Shown piece after piece: positions 35,226 through 45,277 of a stretch of DNA of 64,000 nucleotides. This stretch comes from Chryseobacterium ginsenosidimutans. GTDB lineage: Bacteria > Bacteroidota > Bacteroidia > Flavobacteriales > Weeksellaceae. The notes beneath the pieces are model-generated. The model worked only from the letters and a program-made list of their open reading frames with translations. It made no database searches and was not told where the DNA came from. Location: NCBI RefSeq assembly GCF_024807225.1, contig NZ_JANUCO010000001.1:2542001-2606000 (forward strand), written 5' to 3'. Every line of letters starts with the position of its first letter. The stretch's first letter is position 1. The position numbers were made by a program, and so were the translations under genes.

Positions 35226-37751
35226 ATGAATACTTTATTAAAGTCAGTTTTAATGGTCATTTTCATCTTCAGTTTCGGATTGAAGGTAAAATCTGCACAA
35301 CCGTTCATCACGACTGAAAAAAGTTCTGATGTCCTTACTGTAAAGGAAAAATCGGTAAAAATTTCATTATTTATAGATCCGTCAATTGATAAAGGGATTT
35401 TAAGAGCCATTAGTAATCTTCAAACTGATTTTCAAAAAGTAACGGGCGAAATTCCGGCTATTTTAAACCAAATTCCAACTTCGAAATCACCATTAATCAT
35501 CATCGGAACGATCGGAACAAATTCGATTATTGATGAATTGATTAAACAGAAAAAAATTAATGAAAAAGACTTAAAAGGTAAAAAAGAAAAATTCATCATT
35601 CGAAATATCAAGGATTTTAAAGGAATTTCAGATGTCATCATCATTGCAGGAAGCGACAAACGTGGAACAATTTACGGAATCTACGAATTTTCAAAGCAGA
35701 TTGGCGTTTCTCCGTGGAATTATTGGGCAGATGTTCCCGTAAAAAAATCTGAAAATCTCTATTTCAAAAAAGGAATTTACACAGACAACGAACCAGCCGT
35801 AGAATACCGCGGAATTTTCCTGAACGATGAAGAACCTTCGCTGGGAAGTTGGGCAAGAGCAACTTTTGGAGGAATTAATTCTAAATTTTACGAAAGAGTT
35901 TTCGAACTGATTTTAAGATTAAAAGGAAACTATCTTTGGCCTGCAATGTGGGGAAAAGCTTTCTACGACGATGATCCTCAAAACGGAATTTTAGCCGATG
36001 AAATGGGAATTATTATGGGAACTTCTCATCACGAACCGATGGCTTTGGCGCAAACAGATTGGCATCGATATATCAAAAAGAATAATTTACCAAATATTTG
36101 GGATTATAATAAAAATTCTACCGTGCTTCAACAGTTCTGGAAATCAGGAATTGAAAGAAGCAAAAACTGGGAAAAACTCGTAACAGTCGGAATGCGCGGT
36201 GATGGCGATGAAGCGATGGGCGACAAAACCAATATCTCTCTATTAGAAAACGTTGTAAAAGATCAGCGAAAAATCATTCAAAATGTTACTGGGAAAAACC
36301 CAAACAAAACACCTCAGATTTGGGCTCTGTACAAAGAAGTTCAGGATTATTATGATGAAGGAATGAAAGTTCCGGGCGATATAATTTTGCTGTTCTGCGA
36401 TGATAATTGGGGCAATGTACGCAAGCTTCCGGATTTGTCGAAACCGTGGCACAAAGGCGGATACGGGATGTATTATCATTTCGATTATGTGGGTGGACCG
36501 AGGAATTCTAAATGGATCAACATAAGTCCGATTCAGCGGGTTTGGGAACAGATGAATCTGACGTATGAACACGGCGTTGACAAAGTTTGGATAGTAAATG
36601 TTGGTGATCTAAAACCGATGGAATTTCCAATAAATTTCTTCATGGATATGGCTTGGAATCCAAAACAATTTAATACGGATAATCTCTTAGAATACACAGA
36701 AAATTGGGCTTCTCAACAATTTGGACAGCAATATTCAAAGGAAATTGCGAGAATGATTAATCTGTATGCAAAATACAATCGAAGAGTTACGCCCGAAACA
36801 TTAAATAGTAAAACTTACAGTCTTGAAAATTACAACGAATTTGAAACCGTTGTGAACGATTACAGAAAATTATCTCTTGATGCAAATAGGCTCTACAACG
36901 AGATTCCAGAAGAATATAAAGATGCGTATTTTCAATTGGTTTTGTATCCGATTGATGCGTGCAGCAATTTGTATGAACTGTATTTTAATGTGGCAAAAAA
37001 TCATCAATTAGCAGCAAAAAAAGATTTGAAAGCCAATGAATATGCCGATAATGCAAAGGAAAATTTTGAATATGATTCCATTCTACAGAATAAATATAAT
37101 AATGAAATTTCCGGTGGAAAATGGCAACATATGATGGATCAGACAAGAATCGGCTATGAAAACTGGCAACAACCGGAGAAAAATATAATGCCTGAATTGA
37201 TGTATGTAAAAGAAAATAAAGCTTCAAAAACCAGAATTTTTAAAGAAAAAGACGGCTATATTTCCATCGAAGCAGAACATTTTTCACGCAAAAATAATTC
37301 AGATAAAATGGAATGGAAAATCGTTCCCGATTTGGGAAAAACTTTATCGGGAATCACCACTTTTCCGCAAAATATTTCTCCCAAAGACAATGAAAATGTA
37401 TCTCTTGAATATGATGTTGATTTCACTTCTACAGGCAAATTCGAAGTTCAGTTATTGTTGGCTCCAACGTTGAATTTTAATTCTAATAAAGGGCTGCGAT
37501 ATGAAATTTATTTTGATGGTGAAAAACCACAGATTGTCAATTTTAATGGGAATTATCGTGGAGAATTGGGACAATGGCAATCCGAACATATTATTAAATC
37601 CAATACAAAACATACGATTTCAAAAACCGGAAAACATACGTTGCGTTTCCGTGTTTTGGATGCGGGAATTGTTTTAGAAAAAATATTGATTAATACAGGT
37701 GGGCTCAAAGATTCATATCTCGGAGCTCCCGAAAGTGATTTTGAAAATTAA
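35226..37751 (+). CDS. GH115 xylan alpha-1,2-glucuronidase
   Basis: 841 residues with a signal peptide (SVLMVIFIFSFGLKVKSAQ). Segments typical of GH115 are YGIYEFSKQIGVSPWNYWAD, EYRGIFLNDEEPSLGSWARA, LKGNYLWPAMWGKAFYDDDP, EMGIIMGTSHHEPM, GDGDEAMGD and the closing beta domain (EAEHFSRKN..., LRFRVLDAGIVLEKI). GH115 enzymes remove 4-O-methylglucuronic acid from internal as well as terminal positions of glucuronoxylan. This complements the GH67 gene at the end of the locus. It follows the GH43 gene by 23 bases. Confidence 0.93.
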   Translation: MNTLLKSVLMVIFIFSFGLKVKSAQPFITTEKSSDVLTVKEKSVKISLFIDPSIDKGILRAISNLQTDFQKVTGEIPAILNQIPTSKSPLIIIGTIGTNSIIDELIKQKKINEKDLKGKKEKFIIRNIKDFKGISDVIIIAGSDKRGTIYGIYEFSKQIGVSPWNYWADVPVKKSENLYFKKGIYTDNEPAVEYRGIFLNDEEPSLGSWARATFGGINSKFYERVFELILRLKGNYLWPAMWGKAFYDDDPQNGILADEMGIIMGTSHHEPMALAQTDWHRYIKKNNLPNIWDYNKNSTVLQQFWKSGIERSKNWEKLVTVGMRGDGDEAMGDKTNISLLENVVKDQRKIIQNVTGKNPNKTPQIWALYKEVQDYYDEGMKVPGDIILLFCDDNWGNVRKLPDLSKPWHKGGYGMYYHFDYVGGPRNSKWINISPIQRVWEQMNLTYEHGVDKVWIVNVGDLKPMEFPINFFMDMAWNPKQFNTDNLLEYTENWASQQFGQQYSKEIARMINLYAKYNRRVTPETLNSKTYSLENYNEFETVVNDYRKLSLDANRLYNEIPEEYKDAYFQLVLYPIDACSNLYELYFNVAKNHQLAAKKDLKANEYADNAKENFEYDSILQNKYNNEISGGKWQHMMDQTRIGYENWQQPEKNIMPELMYVKENKASKTRIFKEKDGYISIEAEHFSRKNNSDKMEWKIVPDLGKTLSGITTFPQNISPKDNENVSLEYDVDFTSTGKFEVQLLLAPTLNFNSNKGLRYEIYFDGEKPQIVNFNGNYRGELGQWQSEHIIKSNTKHTISKTGKHTLRFRVLDAGIVLEKILINTGGLKDSYLGAPESDFEN

Positions 37752-37793
37752 CCTGATATTTTTGAATAATTAAAAAAAGACCAATACAAAAAA

Positions 37794-38843
37794 ATGAAAA
37801 ATACTCAGATTTCTGATTTTGGAATAACGGCAAATGGCGATCGAATCAGAAAATATACACTCATCAATAAAAACGGAATGAAGGTTGAGATCATCAACTT
37901 TGGCGGAATTGTGACCTCATTGACAGCTCCAGACCGCAATGGTAAGTATGAGGATATTGTATTGGGATTTCCAAAATCTAAGGATTATTTTGAATCAAAT
38001 TCATATTTTTTCGGAGCAATTATTGGAAGATTTGCCAACAGAATTGCGGAGGGAAAATTTAGTTTAAATGAGAAAAATTTTCATGTAAATAAGAATAATG
38101 GCGAAAATCATCTTCACGGCGGAAATGAAGGTTTTCATACAAAAGTATGGGATTCAGAATTGCTGAATCCTCAAAAAATAAAACTTTCATACGTCAGTAA
38201 AGATAATGAGGAAGGGTATCCCGGAGAATTGGCAGTGACGGTTTTTTATACTTTAACAGATGAAAATGCTTTGGAAATTTCTTATGAAGCAACGACAGAT
38301 CAGCCAACGATTATTAATTTGACGCACCATTCTTATTTCAATCTTTCCGGAAATTTTTCACAGGAGATTACCGATCATGAGCTTCAGTTGAACGCCGATC
38401 AGTTTATTCCGATCAATGAATTTTCTATTCCGAAAGAGGATTTTGAAAATGTGGAAAAAACACCTTTTGATTTTAGAAATTTAAAAACTATTGGAAAAGA
38501 TATTAATGAAGAAAATGAACAGTTAAAAATTTCAAATGGCTACGATCATTGCTGGGTTTTGAAAGGAAACGGATTGAGAACTGTCGGAGAATTACAGCAC
38601 CGTAAAAGCGGACGAAAAATAGAAGTAATAACAGATCAACCGGGAATTCAGGTTTATACAGGAAATCATCTGGATGGGAAATTTGATACTAAAACAGGTG
38701 AAAAAAATATAGCAAGAACCGGAATTTGCCTTGAAACACAACATTTTCCCGATTCTCCCAACCGACCGGATTTTCCTTCAGTCGAGTTGAAACCGGGAGG
38801 AAAATATGAGACGAAAACAATTTATAAATTTTCTGTGATTTAA
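37794..38843 (+). CDS. galM: Aldose 1-epimerase
   Basis: 349 residues, no signal peptide. The GalM signs are INFGGIVTSLTAPDRNG, FGAIIGRFANRIAEGKF, NGENHLHGGNEGFHTKVWD (first catalytic His), NLTHHSYFNLSG (second His) and GICLETQHFPDSPNRPDFPS with the catalytic Glu. It would interconvert alpha and beta anomers of xylose or another released sugar in the cytoplasm, feeding the isomerase. Confidence 0.93.
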   Translation: MKNTQISDFGITANGDRIRKYTLINKNGMKVEIINFGGIVTSLTAPDRNGKYEDIVLGFPKSKDYFESNSYFFGAIIGRFANRIAEGKFSLNEKNFHVNKNNGENHLHGGNEGFHTKVWDSELLNPQKIKLSYVSKDNEEGYPGELAVTVFYTLTDENALEISYEATTDQPTIINLTHHSYFNLSGNFSQEITDHELQLNADQFIPINEFSIPKEDFENVEKTPFDFRNLKTIGKDINEENEQLKISNGYDHCWVLKGNGLRTVGELQHRKSGRKIEVITDQPGIQVYTGNHLDGKFDTKTGEKNIARTGICLETQHFPDSPNRPDFPSVELKPGGKYETKTIYKFSVI

Positions 38844-38855
38844 TAAAAACTAATT

Positions 38856-40565
38856 ATGATTATCAATAAAGCAATATTTATTTCAGGTTTTTTTCTGTCG
38901 ATTTTTTCTCAGGCACAGCAAATTCCTCATTTGCAGAAAAAAGGAACGGCGACACAACTTATCGTAGATCAGAAACCTTTTTTGATTTTAGGTGGTGAAT
39001 TGGGAAATTCCTCAGCTTCATCATTTCAGGATATCGAAAGAGATTTTCCAAAACTTCAAAAGATGGGATTAAATACGGTTTTAGTTCCTGCGTACTGGGA
39101 TTTGATTGAGCCCGAAGAAGGGAGTTTTGATTTTAGTTTAATTGATAAATCGATCGATCAGGCAAGAAAAAATAGCCTTAAAATTGTTTTTTTATGGTTC
39201 GGAGCATGGAAAAATTCAATGACGTGTTATGCGCCGCTTTGGTTAAAAAAAGATTATAAAAAATATCCGAGAGCCTATTCAAAACTGGGAAAACCTTTAG
39301 AAATTGCAAGTTCATTTTCTGATAATGTTTTAAATGCCGATAATAAAGTTTTCGGAAAATTAATAAAACATATTTCCGATATTGATAAAACACAGGGAAC
39401 GGTTGTCATGATTCAGGTTGAAAACGAAATCGGAATGTTAGAAGGAGCCCGTGATTATTCTAAAGAAGCCAATAAAGCTTTTAACAGTCAGGTTTCAGAA
39501 GGTTTAATGAATTTTTTAAATAAAAATAAAAAAGAACTTCATCCTTCATTGCTTGAAAAATGGGGAAAGCAAGGTTTCAAAACGAAAGGAAACTGGCAGG
39601 AAATTTTTGGAAATGATTTGTATACAGACGAATTATTTACTGCTTATTCATATGCTCAATATGTTGAAAAACTGGCAAAAACCGCGCGTTCGATTCACAA
39701 TATTCCGTTGTATGTAAATGCTGCGATGAACAGCAGAAACAGGCAGCCCGGAGAATATCCTGCAGGTGGACCTTTGGCTCATCTGATTGATATTTGGCAC
39801 GCCGGAGCGCCGAATATTGATATGCTGTCACCGGATTTGTACGACGGAGATTTTACAACTTGGTCGGCAAAATATAGGCTTCACAATAATCCATTGTTTG
39901 TTCCGGAAATTAAAATGACTCAGAATAATGGAGTTCAGGCTTTTTATGCTTTTGGTGAACATGATGCGATAGGTTACAGTCCGTTTTCTATTGAAAATAA
40001 TTCTGAAGAGGGAAGTAAAAGATTGTCTGAAGCATATTCTAAATTGAATGAATTGATGCCTCTTCTTACAAAATATCAAGGAGAAGGACAATCGAAAGGT
40101 TTATTGTTTGATCAGAAAAATTCTGAACGAATGATCAGTTTTGATGATTTAAAAATAACAGCAAGACATTTTTTCTTGCTTCCATGGGATCCGCGTGCAA
40201 AAGATGGAAGTATTTGGCCGGAAGGTGGCGGATTAATTTTACGTTTAGCAAAAGACGAATATATCATTGCCGGAAGCGGAATTGTAGTGGAATTTGAAAA
40301 GGAAAATGAAAAGAAAGAAGTTCAGGCAAAAGATTTAGGCGAAGATGGTTTTGCAGCTCAAGGCGGAAAATCCCAGACTCAAAATAACTGGAACGGCGGA
40401 AAAAGAGCAGGAATCGGTCCTGTAGATGAAGTCAGCATTGATGAAAACGGAAAAATCAATTACATCAGAAGATTAAACGGCGATCAGACGCATCAGGGAA
40501 GACACGTCCGAATCGGCGTTGATGATTTCCAGATTCTTCATGTGAAATTGTATGAATATCAATAA
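38856..40565 (+). CDS. GH35-like beta-glycosidase with C-terminal DUF5597-type domain
   Basis: 569 residues with a signal peptide (FISGFFLSIFSQAQQ). The (beta/alpha)8 part reads FLILGGELGNSSASSFQD, GLNTVLVPAYWDLIEPEEGS, VFLWFGAWKNSM; the acid/base Glu is in VMIQVENEIGMLEG and the nucleophile Glu in NPLFVPEIKMTQN. The C-terminal ~140 residues form a beta domain with RQH-type WPEGGGLILRLAKDEYIIAG. Relatives are labelled beta-galactosidase. In a xylan locus the true target may be a galactosyl or arabinosyl decoration of xylan. Confidence 0.85.
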   Translation: MIINKAIFISGFFLSIFSQAQQIPHLQKKGTATQLIVDQKPFLILGGELGNSSASSFQDIERDFPKLQKMGLNTVLVPAYWDLIEPEEGSFDFSLIDKSIDQARKNSLKIVFLWFGAWKNSMTCYAPLWLKKDYKKYPRAYSKLGKPLEIASSFSDNVLNADNKVFGKLIKHISDIDKTQGTVVMIQVENEIGMLEGARDYSKEANKAFNSQVSEGLMNFLNKNKKELHPSLLEKWGKQGFKTKGNWQEIFGNDLYTDELFTAYSYAQYVEKLAKTARSIHNIPLYVNAAMNSRNRQPGEYPAGGPLAHLIDIWHAGAPNIDMLSPDLYDGDFTTWSAKYRLHNNPLFVPEIKMTQNNGVQAFYAFGEHDAIGYSPFSIENNSEEGSKRLSEAYSKLNELMPLLTKYQGEGQSKGLLFDQKNSERMISFDDLKITARHFFLLPWDPRAKDGSIWPEGGGLILRLAKDEYIIAGSGIVVEFEKENEKKEVQAKDLGEDGFAAQGGKSQTQNNWNGGKRAGIGPVDEVSIDENGKINYIRRLNGDQTHQGRHVRIGVDDFQILHVKLYEYQ

Positions 40566-40578
40566 AATAATCAATAGG

Positions 40579-40629
40579 AGTGGGCTTTAGCCCGCTTACA
40601 AAAAATAAATATTCATTAAGGCTTTAGCC
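40579..40629 (+). repeat. Two small GGCTTTAGCC-type hairpins
   Basis: AGTGGGCTTTAGCCCGCT (40579-40596) and GGCTTTAGCC (40620-40629) are both hairpins sharing the GGGCTTTAGCC core. They fill the 77-base gap between two operon genes. Similar tracts are, from memory, common between flavobacterial genes. Confidence 0.55.
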
Positions 40630-40642
40630 AAAACTTATTAAG

Positions 40643-42556
40643 ATGAATACAACTAAATTTTTTAAAGTACTATTTTTCGCCATCACTTTTTGTTTTGCAG
40701 GTTTAGTTAATGCAAAAATTAAACTTCCAAAACTGGTTTCTGACGGAATGGTTTTACAACGCGACCAAAAACTGAAAATCTGGGGACAAGCTGATTTTGG
40801 AGAAAAAATTGAAGTTCAGTTTCAAAATAAAAAATACAATACAGTTGCCGACAATTCTGGGAATTGGAAAATCATGCTTCCTGAAATGAAATCTGGAGGT
40901 CCTTTTAGAATGATGATCAACGAAATTACACTGAAAAATATTCTCATTGGTGATGTGTATCTATGTTCCGGTCAGTCGAATATGGAGCTTCCGATGCGAA
41001 GAGTGAAAACCCTGTATCCGCAGGAATTAACGAATGCCAATAATAGCAATATCCGTTTTTTTACCGTTCCTCAAAAATATGATTTTAAAAAAGCTCAAAA
41101 CAATTTGGAAAACGGAAGCTGGGAAGAAACCAATCCTCAGAATATTCAAAATTTTTCCGCGGTTGCTTACTTTTTTGCGAAGGAAATGTATCAGTACAAT
41201 AAAATTCCGGTGGGAATTATCAATTCAAGTTTAGGGGGTTCTCCGGTTCAGGCTTGGATGGATGAAAATTCCTTGAAAAAATATCCGGAATATCTTGCTG
41301 AAGCTGAAAAATGGAGAAATGATGAGTTAATTGCTCAAACAGAATCTTCCGAAAAAGCTTTGAGTAAAGCTTGGTATGCAGAATTAGACAAATTGGATAT
41401 AGGAGTTTCTAATCATTGGGAAAAGTCCGATTTAAATGATTCTGACTGGAAAAAAATGAACGTTCCCGGTTCTTGGGAAGATGTGGAAAAATCATTTGAC
41501 GGTTCTGTCTGGTTCAGAAAAGAAATTTTTCTTCCAAAAGGCACTGAAAAAAATACAGCATTTCTAAATTTAGGAAGAATTAAAGATGCCGATGTTACTT
41601 ATATTAACGGTCAAAAAGTTGGAAATGTCACCTACGAATATCCTCCGCGTTGGTACGATATTCCTGCGGGAATTTTAAAAGAGGGCAAAAATATCATTGC
41701 TGTAAGAATTACGAATGGAAGCGGAAAAGGAGAATTTATAAAAGATAAAGACTACTTTCTGAAAATAAGTTCTGAAAAGTTTGACTTAAAAGGTGAATGG
41801 AAATATAAAATAGGAGCAATCATGAACAGACCCGCTCCCGGACAAACTTTCATCCGATGGAAACCTACAGGATTATACAACGCCATGCTGAATCCTTTGA
41901 CGCAATATCCGATAAAGGCGATTCTTTGGTATCAAGGCGAAAGCAACACCGCAAAACCTCAGGAATACGGGGATTTATTATCAACCATGATTTTGGATTG
42001 GCGCAACAAGTGGAATCAGAAAGATTTGCCTTTTTTTATCGTTCAGCTTGCTAATTTTATGGAAGCAAAATCTCAACCTACAGAAAGCAATTGGGCAGAA
42101 TTGAGAGAGCAGCAAAGAAAGGTTTCTCAGACCGTTCAAAATACCGGACTTGCCGTCACCATTGACATTGGAGAGTGGAACGACATTCATCCTTTAAACA
42201 AGAAAGAAGTGGGAAAAAGATTGTCGTTACAGGCTCAGAAAGCTCTTTTCGATAAAAATATTATTGCAGACGGACCCGTTTATGAATCCATGAAAATTGA
42301 TGGAAACAAAATTATTCTTTCATTTAAAAAAGGAACAGATGATTTTTCTAAAGTTTCAGAATTGAAAGGTTTTGCAATAAAAGGAAACGATGGAGTTTTC
42401 AAATGGGCAAAAGCAAAGATAGAAGGCAATAAAATCATCGTCTGGAATGATGAGATTAAAAATCCGATTGCCGTTCGATATGATTGGGCAGATAATCCGG
42501 ATGGAAATTTGAAAAACAAAAACAATTTACCGGCATCACCTTTCACTACAGAATAG
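40643..42556 (+). CDS. SGNH acetylesterase of the sialate O-acetylesterase family (xylan deacetylation)
   Basis: 637 residues with a signal peptide (VLFFAITFCFAGLVNAK). The N-terminal Ig-like domain (LVSDGMVLQRDQKLKIWGQA) is followed by the SGNH fold: nucleophile Ser in VYLCSGQSNMELPM, Gly in INSSLGGSPVQAWM, Asn in LWYQGESNTAKP, and the Asp-His pair in DIHPLNKKEVGKR. A jelly-roll domain is inserted in the middle (NVPGSWEDV...FDGSVWFRKEIFLP, DADVTYINGQKVG). The locus makes acetyl-xylan the likely substrate; relatives also deacetylate xyloglucan or sialic acids. Confidence 0.85.
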   Translation: MNTTKFFKVLFFAITFCFAGLVNAKIKLPKLVSDGMVLQRDQKLKIWGQADFGEKIEVQFQNKKYNTVADNSGNWKIMLPEMKSGGPFRMMINEITLKNILIGDVYLCSGQSNMELPMRRVKTLYPQELTNANNSNIRFFTVPQKYDFKKAQNNLENGSWEETNPQNIQNFSAVAYFFAKEMYQYNKIPVGIINSSLGGSPVQAWMDENSLKKYPEYLAEAEKWRNDELIAQTESSEKALSKAWYAELDKLDIGVSNHWEKSDLNDSDWKKMNVPGSWEDVEKSFDGSVWFRKEIFLPKGTEKNTAFLNLGRIKDADVTYINGQKVGNVTYEYPPRWYDIPAGILKEGKNIIAVRITNGSGKGEFIKDKDYFLKISSEKFDLKGEWKYKIGAIMNRPAPGQTFIRWKPTGLYNAMLNPLTQYPIKAILWYQGESNTAKPQEYGDLLSTMILDWRNKWNQKDLPFFIVQLANFMEAKSQPTESNWAELREQQRKVSQTVQNTGLAVTIDIGEWNDIHPLNKKEVGKRLSLQAQKALFDKNIIADGPVYESMKIDGNKIILSFKKGTDDFSKVSELKGFAIKGNDGVFKWAKAKIEGNKIIVWNDEIKNPIAVRYDWADNPDGNLKNKNNLPASPFTTE

Positions 42557-42619
42557 TAGAAATAAAATTGAATCAATAAATATTAAACAAATACACCTTA
42601 ATTTCAGCAGACCGTTTTT

Positions 42620-42660
42620 AGTCTAATATCTAACTTCTATTATCTAACATCTAAATTTAT
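42620..42660 (+). repeat. TATCTAA-type tandem repeat before the transporter start
   Basis: Imperfect repeats of the unit (A)TATCTAAC run from AGTCTAATATCTAAC to ACATCTAAATTTAT, ending at the ATG. Nearly the same block precedes the GH43 gene at 45278. Confidence 0.65.
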
Positions 42661-44103
42661 ATGAATAATTCTCAAAAAATATCAGTCGTTGAAAAAGTGG
42701 GCTACAGCTTGGGAGATTTGGCGGCGAATCTCGTTTTTCAGACACTGGTTACTTATCTCGCGTACTTTTACACCGATATTTATGGCTTAAAAGCTGAAGA
42801 TGCTTCTATCATTACCTTGATTGTCGGATTGGTTGCCGGTTTCGGATTTAATCCTGTGATTGGTGCTTTGGCAGACCGAACGCAGACAAAATGGGGGAAA
42901 TTCCGTCCGTGGATTTTATTTTCGGCAGTTCCGTTGGGAATTGCAGCGTTATTGGCTTTCAGTACACCTGATTTTTCTTATAAAGGAAAAGTGATTTATG
43001 CGGCGATCACGTATTCGTTTTTATTATTACTTTACGCTTCAAATAATTTACCGTATTCTGCGTTAAGTGGCGTGATTACAGGAGATATGAGCGAAAGAAA
43101 CAGCATTTCTTCCTATCGTTTTGTAGCGGTCATGTTTTCACAGTTTTTTGTACAGGTTTTCATGTTGCCGATCATTTTATCCGTAGGAAACGGTGATAAA
43201 GCAGTCGGAATCGAGATCGTGATGACTTGGTTGGCAATCATAGGTTCTGTGATGTTATTGATTACTTTTTTCACGACAAAAGAAAGAATTATTCCTAAAC
43301 CCGAACAAAAATCAAGCGTAAAAGAAGATTTAAAAGATTTATTTAAAAATAAGCCTTGGGTAATTATGCTTTCTGTTACTGCTTTGATATTCATTACATT
43401 GGCAATGAAAGGCGGTTCTTATGTGTATTATTTTAATAATTATGTAGATGAAGCTTCTTTGAAAAGTTTTATCTCTCCCATCACCGGATTTTTTGATTCT
43501 ATCGGAATGAATTTCTTTGGTGAAAATGTAAAATCTGCAGGTTTCGGATTATTTAATGCAGGCGGAATTATCATGATGATCGTCGGAATTACTTTTTCTA
43601 AAAGATTCGCCGATAAATACGGGAAAAGAGATGTGTTTATGGCATCACTTTTTATCTCGACATTATTTATTATTCTGTTCATTTTTTATCCTCCAAAATC
43701 TGTTGGTTTAATGTTTCTATCTCAAATCTGTCACGGCTTTTTCTACGGAATAAGCACTCCGATTTTATGGGCGATGATTGCCGATGTAGCCGACTATTCC
43801 GAATGGAAAAACAACCGCAGAGCAACGGCAATTATTTTCTCCGCCATGATGGTGGGTTTAAAAGTGGGATTAAGTATTGGAAGTTCTTTAGTTGCTTTAA
43901 TTATTGGGAAATACGGATATATTTCTTCAGGTGAAATTCACAATGCTATTCAGCCCGAAACGGTTGCAAAAGGGGCAAAAATGCTGGTCAGTATTTTTCC
44001 GGCGATTCCGTTTCTTGCAGCTTGCGGACTGTTGTATTTCTATAAAATTGATAAAAAACTAGAAGTACAGATTGAAAATGATTTAGCAGAAAGAAGAAAA
44101 TAA
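42661..44103 (+). CDS. GPH-type sugar:cation symporter (xyloside transporter)
   Basis: 480 residues with 12 predicted transmembrane helices. The family motifs are VGYSLGDLAANLVFQTLVTY, GALADRTQTKWGKFRPW and the cytoplasmic loop GKRDVFMASLFIS. It belongs to the glycoside-pentoside-hexuronide family and would carry xylose, xylobiose or aldouronate across the inner membrane with Na+ or H+. It sits between the esterase and the GH10 gene, only 4 bases before the latter. Confidence 0.92.
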   Translation: MNNSQKISVVEKVGYSLGDLAANLVFQTLVTYLAYFYTDIYGLKAEDASIITLIVGLVAGFGFNPVIGALADRTQTKWGKFRPWILFSAVPLGIAALLAFSTPDFSYKGKVIYAAITYSFLLLLYASNNLPYSALSGVITGDMSERNSISSYRFVAVMFSQFFVQVFMLPIILSVGNGDKAVGIEIVMTWLAIIGSVMLLITFFTTKERIIPKPEQKSSVKEDLKDLFKNKPWVIMLSVTALIFITLAMKGGSYVYYFNNYVDEASLKSFISPITGFFDSIGMNFFGENVKSAGFGLFNAGGIIMMIVGITFSKRFADKYGKRDVFMASLFISTLFIILFIFYPPKSVGLMFLSQICHGFFYGISTPILWAMIADVADYSEWKNNRRATAIIFSAMMVGLKVGLSIGSSLVALIIGKYGYISSGEIHNAIQPETVAKGAKMLVSIFPAIPFLAACGLLYFYKIDKKLEVQIENDLAERRK

Positions 44104-44107
44104 AAGC

Positions 44108-45223
44108 ATGAATATGAAACGTATTATTTTACTTGGTTTAATGGCTTTGGCAGTTTCAAATGTAGCTGCTCAAAAATCTAATTCTTTAAAAAAAGCTTTT
44201 CAAAATAAATTCTACATCGGCACCGCGATGAATCTTGAGCAAATTCACGGAACCGATACAAAATCTGTAGAAATTATAAAAAAACAATTCAGTTCGATTG
44301 TTTCGGAAAACTGCATGAAATCGATGTATCTGCAACCTCAGGAAGGAAAATTTTTCTTCGATGATGCAGACAAATTTGTAGAGTTTGGTGAAAAAAATAA
44401 AATGTTCATCATTGGGCATACTTTGATTTGGCATTCTCAAGCTCCGGATTGGTTTTTCGTGGATAAAGACGGCAAAAATGTCTCTCCTGGAGTCTTAAAG
44501 CAGAGAATGAAAAATCACATTACAACGGTGGTTTCAAGATATAAAGGAAGAGTAAAAGGTTGGGATGTTGTGAATGAAGCCATCATGGAAGACGGTTCTT
44601 ACCGAAAATCTAAGTTTTATGAAATTTTGGGTGAAGAATTTATTCCTTTAGCCTTCAAATACGCTCAGGAAGCGGATCCTAATGCTGAATTATATTACAA
44701 TGATTACAATGAATGGCATCCCGGAAAAGTGAAAACGGTGACTCAATTGGTTAAAGATTTAAAATCAAAAGGAATCCGGATCGATGGAGTAGGAATGCAG
44801 GCTCACGTCGGAATGGATACCCCTTCAATCAATGAATACGAAAAAGCAATTCTTGCTTATGCAAAAACCGGAGTGAAAGTAAATATCACCGAATTGGAGA
44901 TCAGTGCGCTTCCTTCACCTTGGGGAACTTCCGCAAATGTTTCTGATAAAGTAGCGTATGACGAAAAAATGAATCCTTACAAAAACGGACTTCCAAAAGA
45001 TGTTCAAACTCAATGGGAAAACCGTTATCAGGATTTTTTTAAATTATTTTTAAAACAGAAAAACAACATCCGAAGAGTCACCTTATGGGGCGTAACCGAT
45101 AATCAGTCCTGGAAAAATGATTTCCCGATCAAAGGCAGAACAGATTATCCGTTATTATTTGACCGTCAATTCAATGCAAAACCTGTCGTCGAAAAACTTA
45201 TAAAACTCGCAGAAACAAAATAA
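44108..45223 (+). CDS. GH10 endo-1,4-beta-xylanase
   Basis: 371 residues with a signal peptide (IILLGLMALAVSNVAAQ). The single GH10 barrel has GHTLIWHSQAPDWFF, the acid/base Glu157 in VKGWDVVNEAIMEDG, YYNDYNEW, and the nucleophile Glu262 in VNITELEISALPS, then RVTLWGVTDNQSW. No carbohydrate-binding module or T9SS signal is present, so it probably acts in the periplasm or as an anchored enzyme on imported xylo-oligosaccharides. ATG 44114 is an alternative start two codons in. Confidence 0.95.
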   Translation: MNMKRIILLGLMALAVSNVAAQKSNSLKKAFQNKFYIGTAMNLEQIHGTDTKSVEIIKKQFSSIVSENCMKSMYLQPQEGKFFFDDADKFVEFGEKNKMFIIGHTLIWHSQAPDWFFVDKDGKNVSPGVLKQRMKNHITTVVSRYKGRVKGWDVVNEAIMEDGSYRKSKFYEILGEEFIPLAFKYAQEADPNAELYYNDYNEWHPGKVKTVTQLVKDLKSKGIRIDGVGMQAHVGMDTPSINEYEKAILAYAKTGVKVNITELEISALPSPWGTSANVSDKVAYDEKMNPYKNGLPKDVQTQWENRYQDFFKLFLKQKNNIRRVTLWGVTDNQSWKNDFPIKGRTDYPLLFDRQFNAKPVVEKLIKLAETK

Positions 45224-45236
45224 TTTCAATTATAAA

Positions 45237-45275
45237 AGTCTAATATCTAGTATCTAAAATCTAACATCTAAATTA
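45237..45275 (+). repeat. TATCTAA-type tandem repeat before the second GH43
   Basis: Begins AGTCTAATATCTAG and ends CTAACATCTAAATTAT, almost the same as the block at 42620-42660. It again ends within 3 bases of the start codon. Confidence 0.65.
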
Positions 45276-45277
45276 TA

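Noticed and set aside
45237..45275. Short tandem repeats as a CRISPR or phase-variable coding tract
   Set aside because: Units are 7-8 bases, outside coding sequence, with no spacers.
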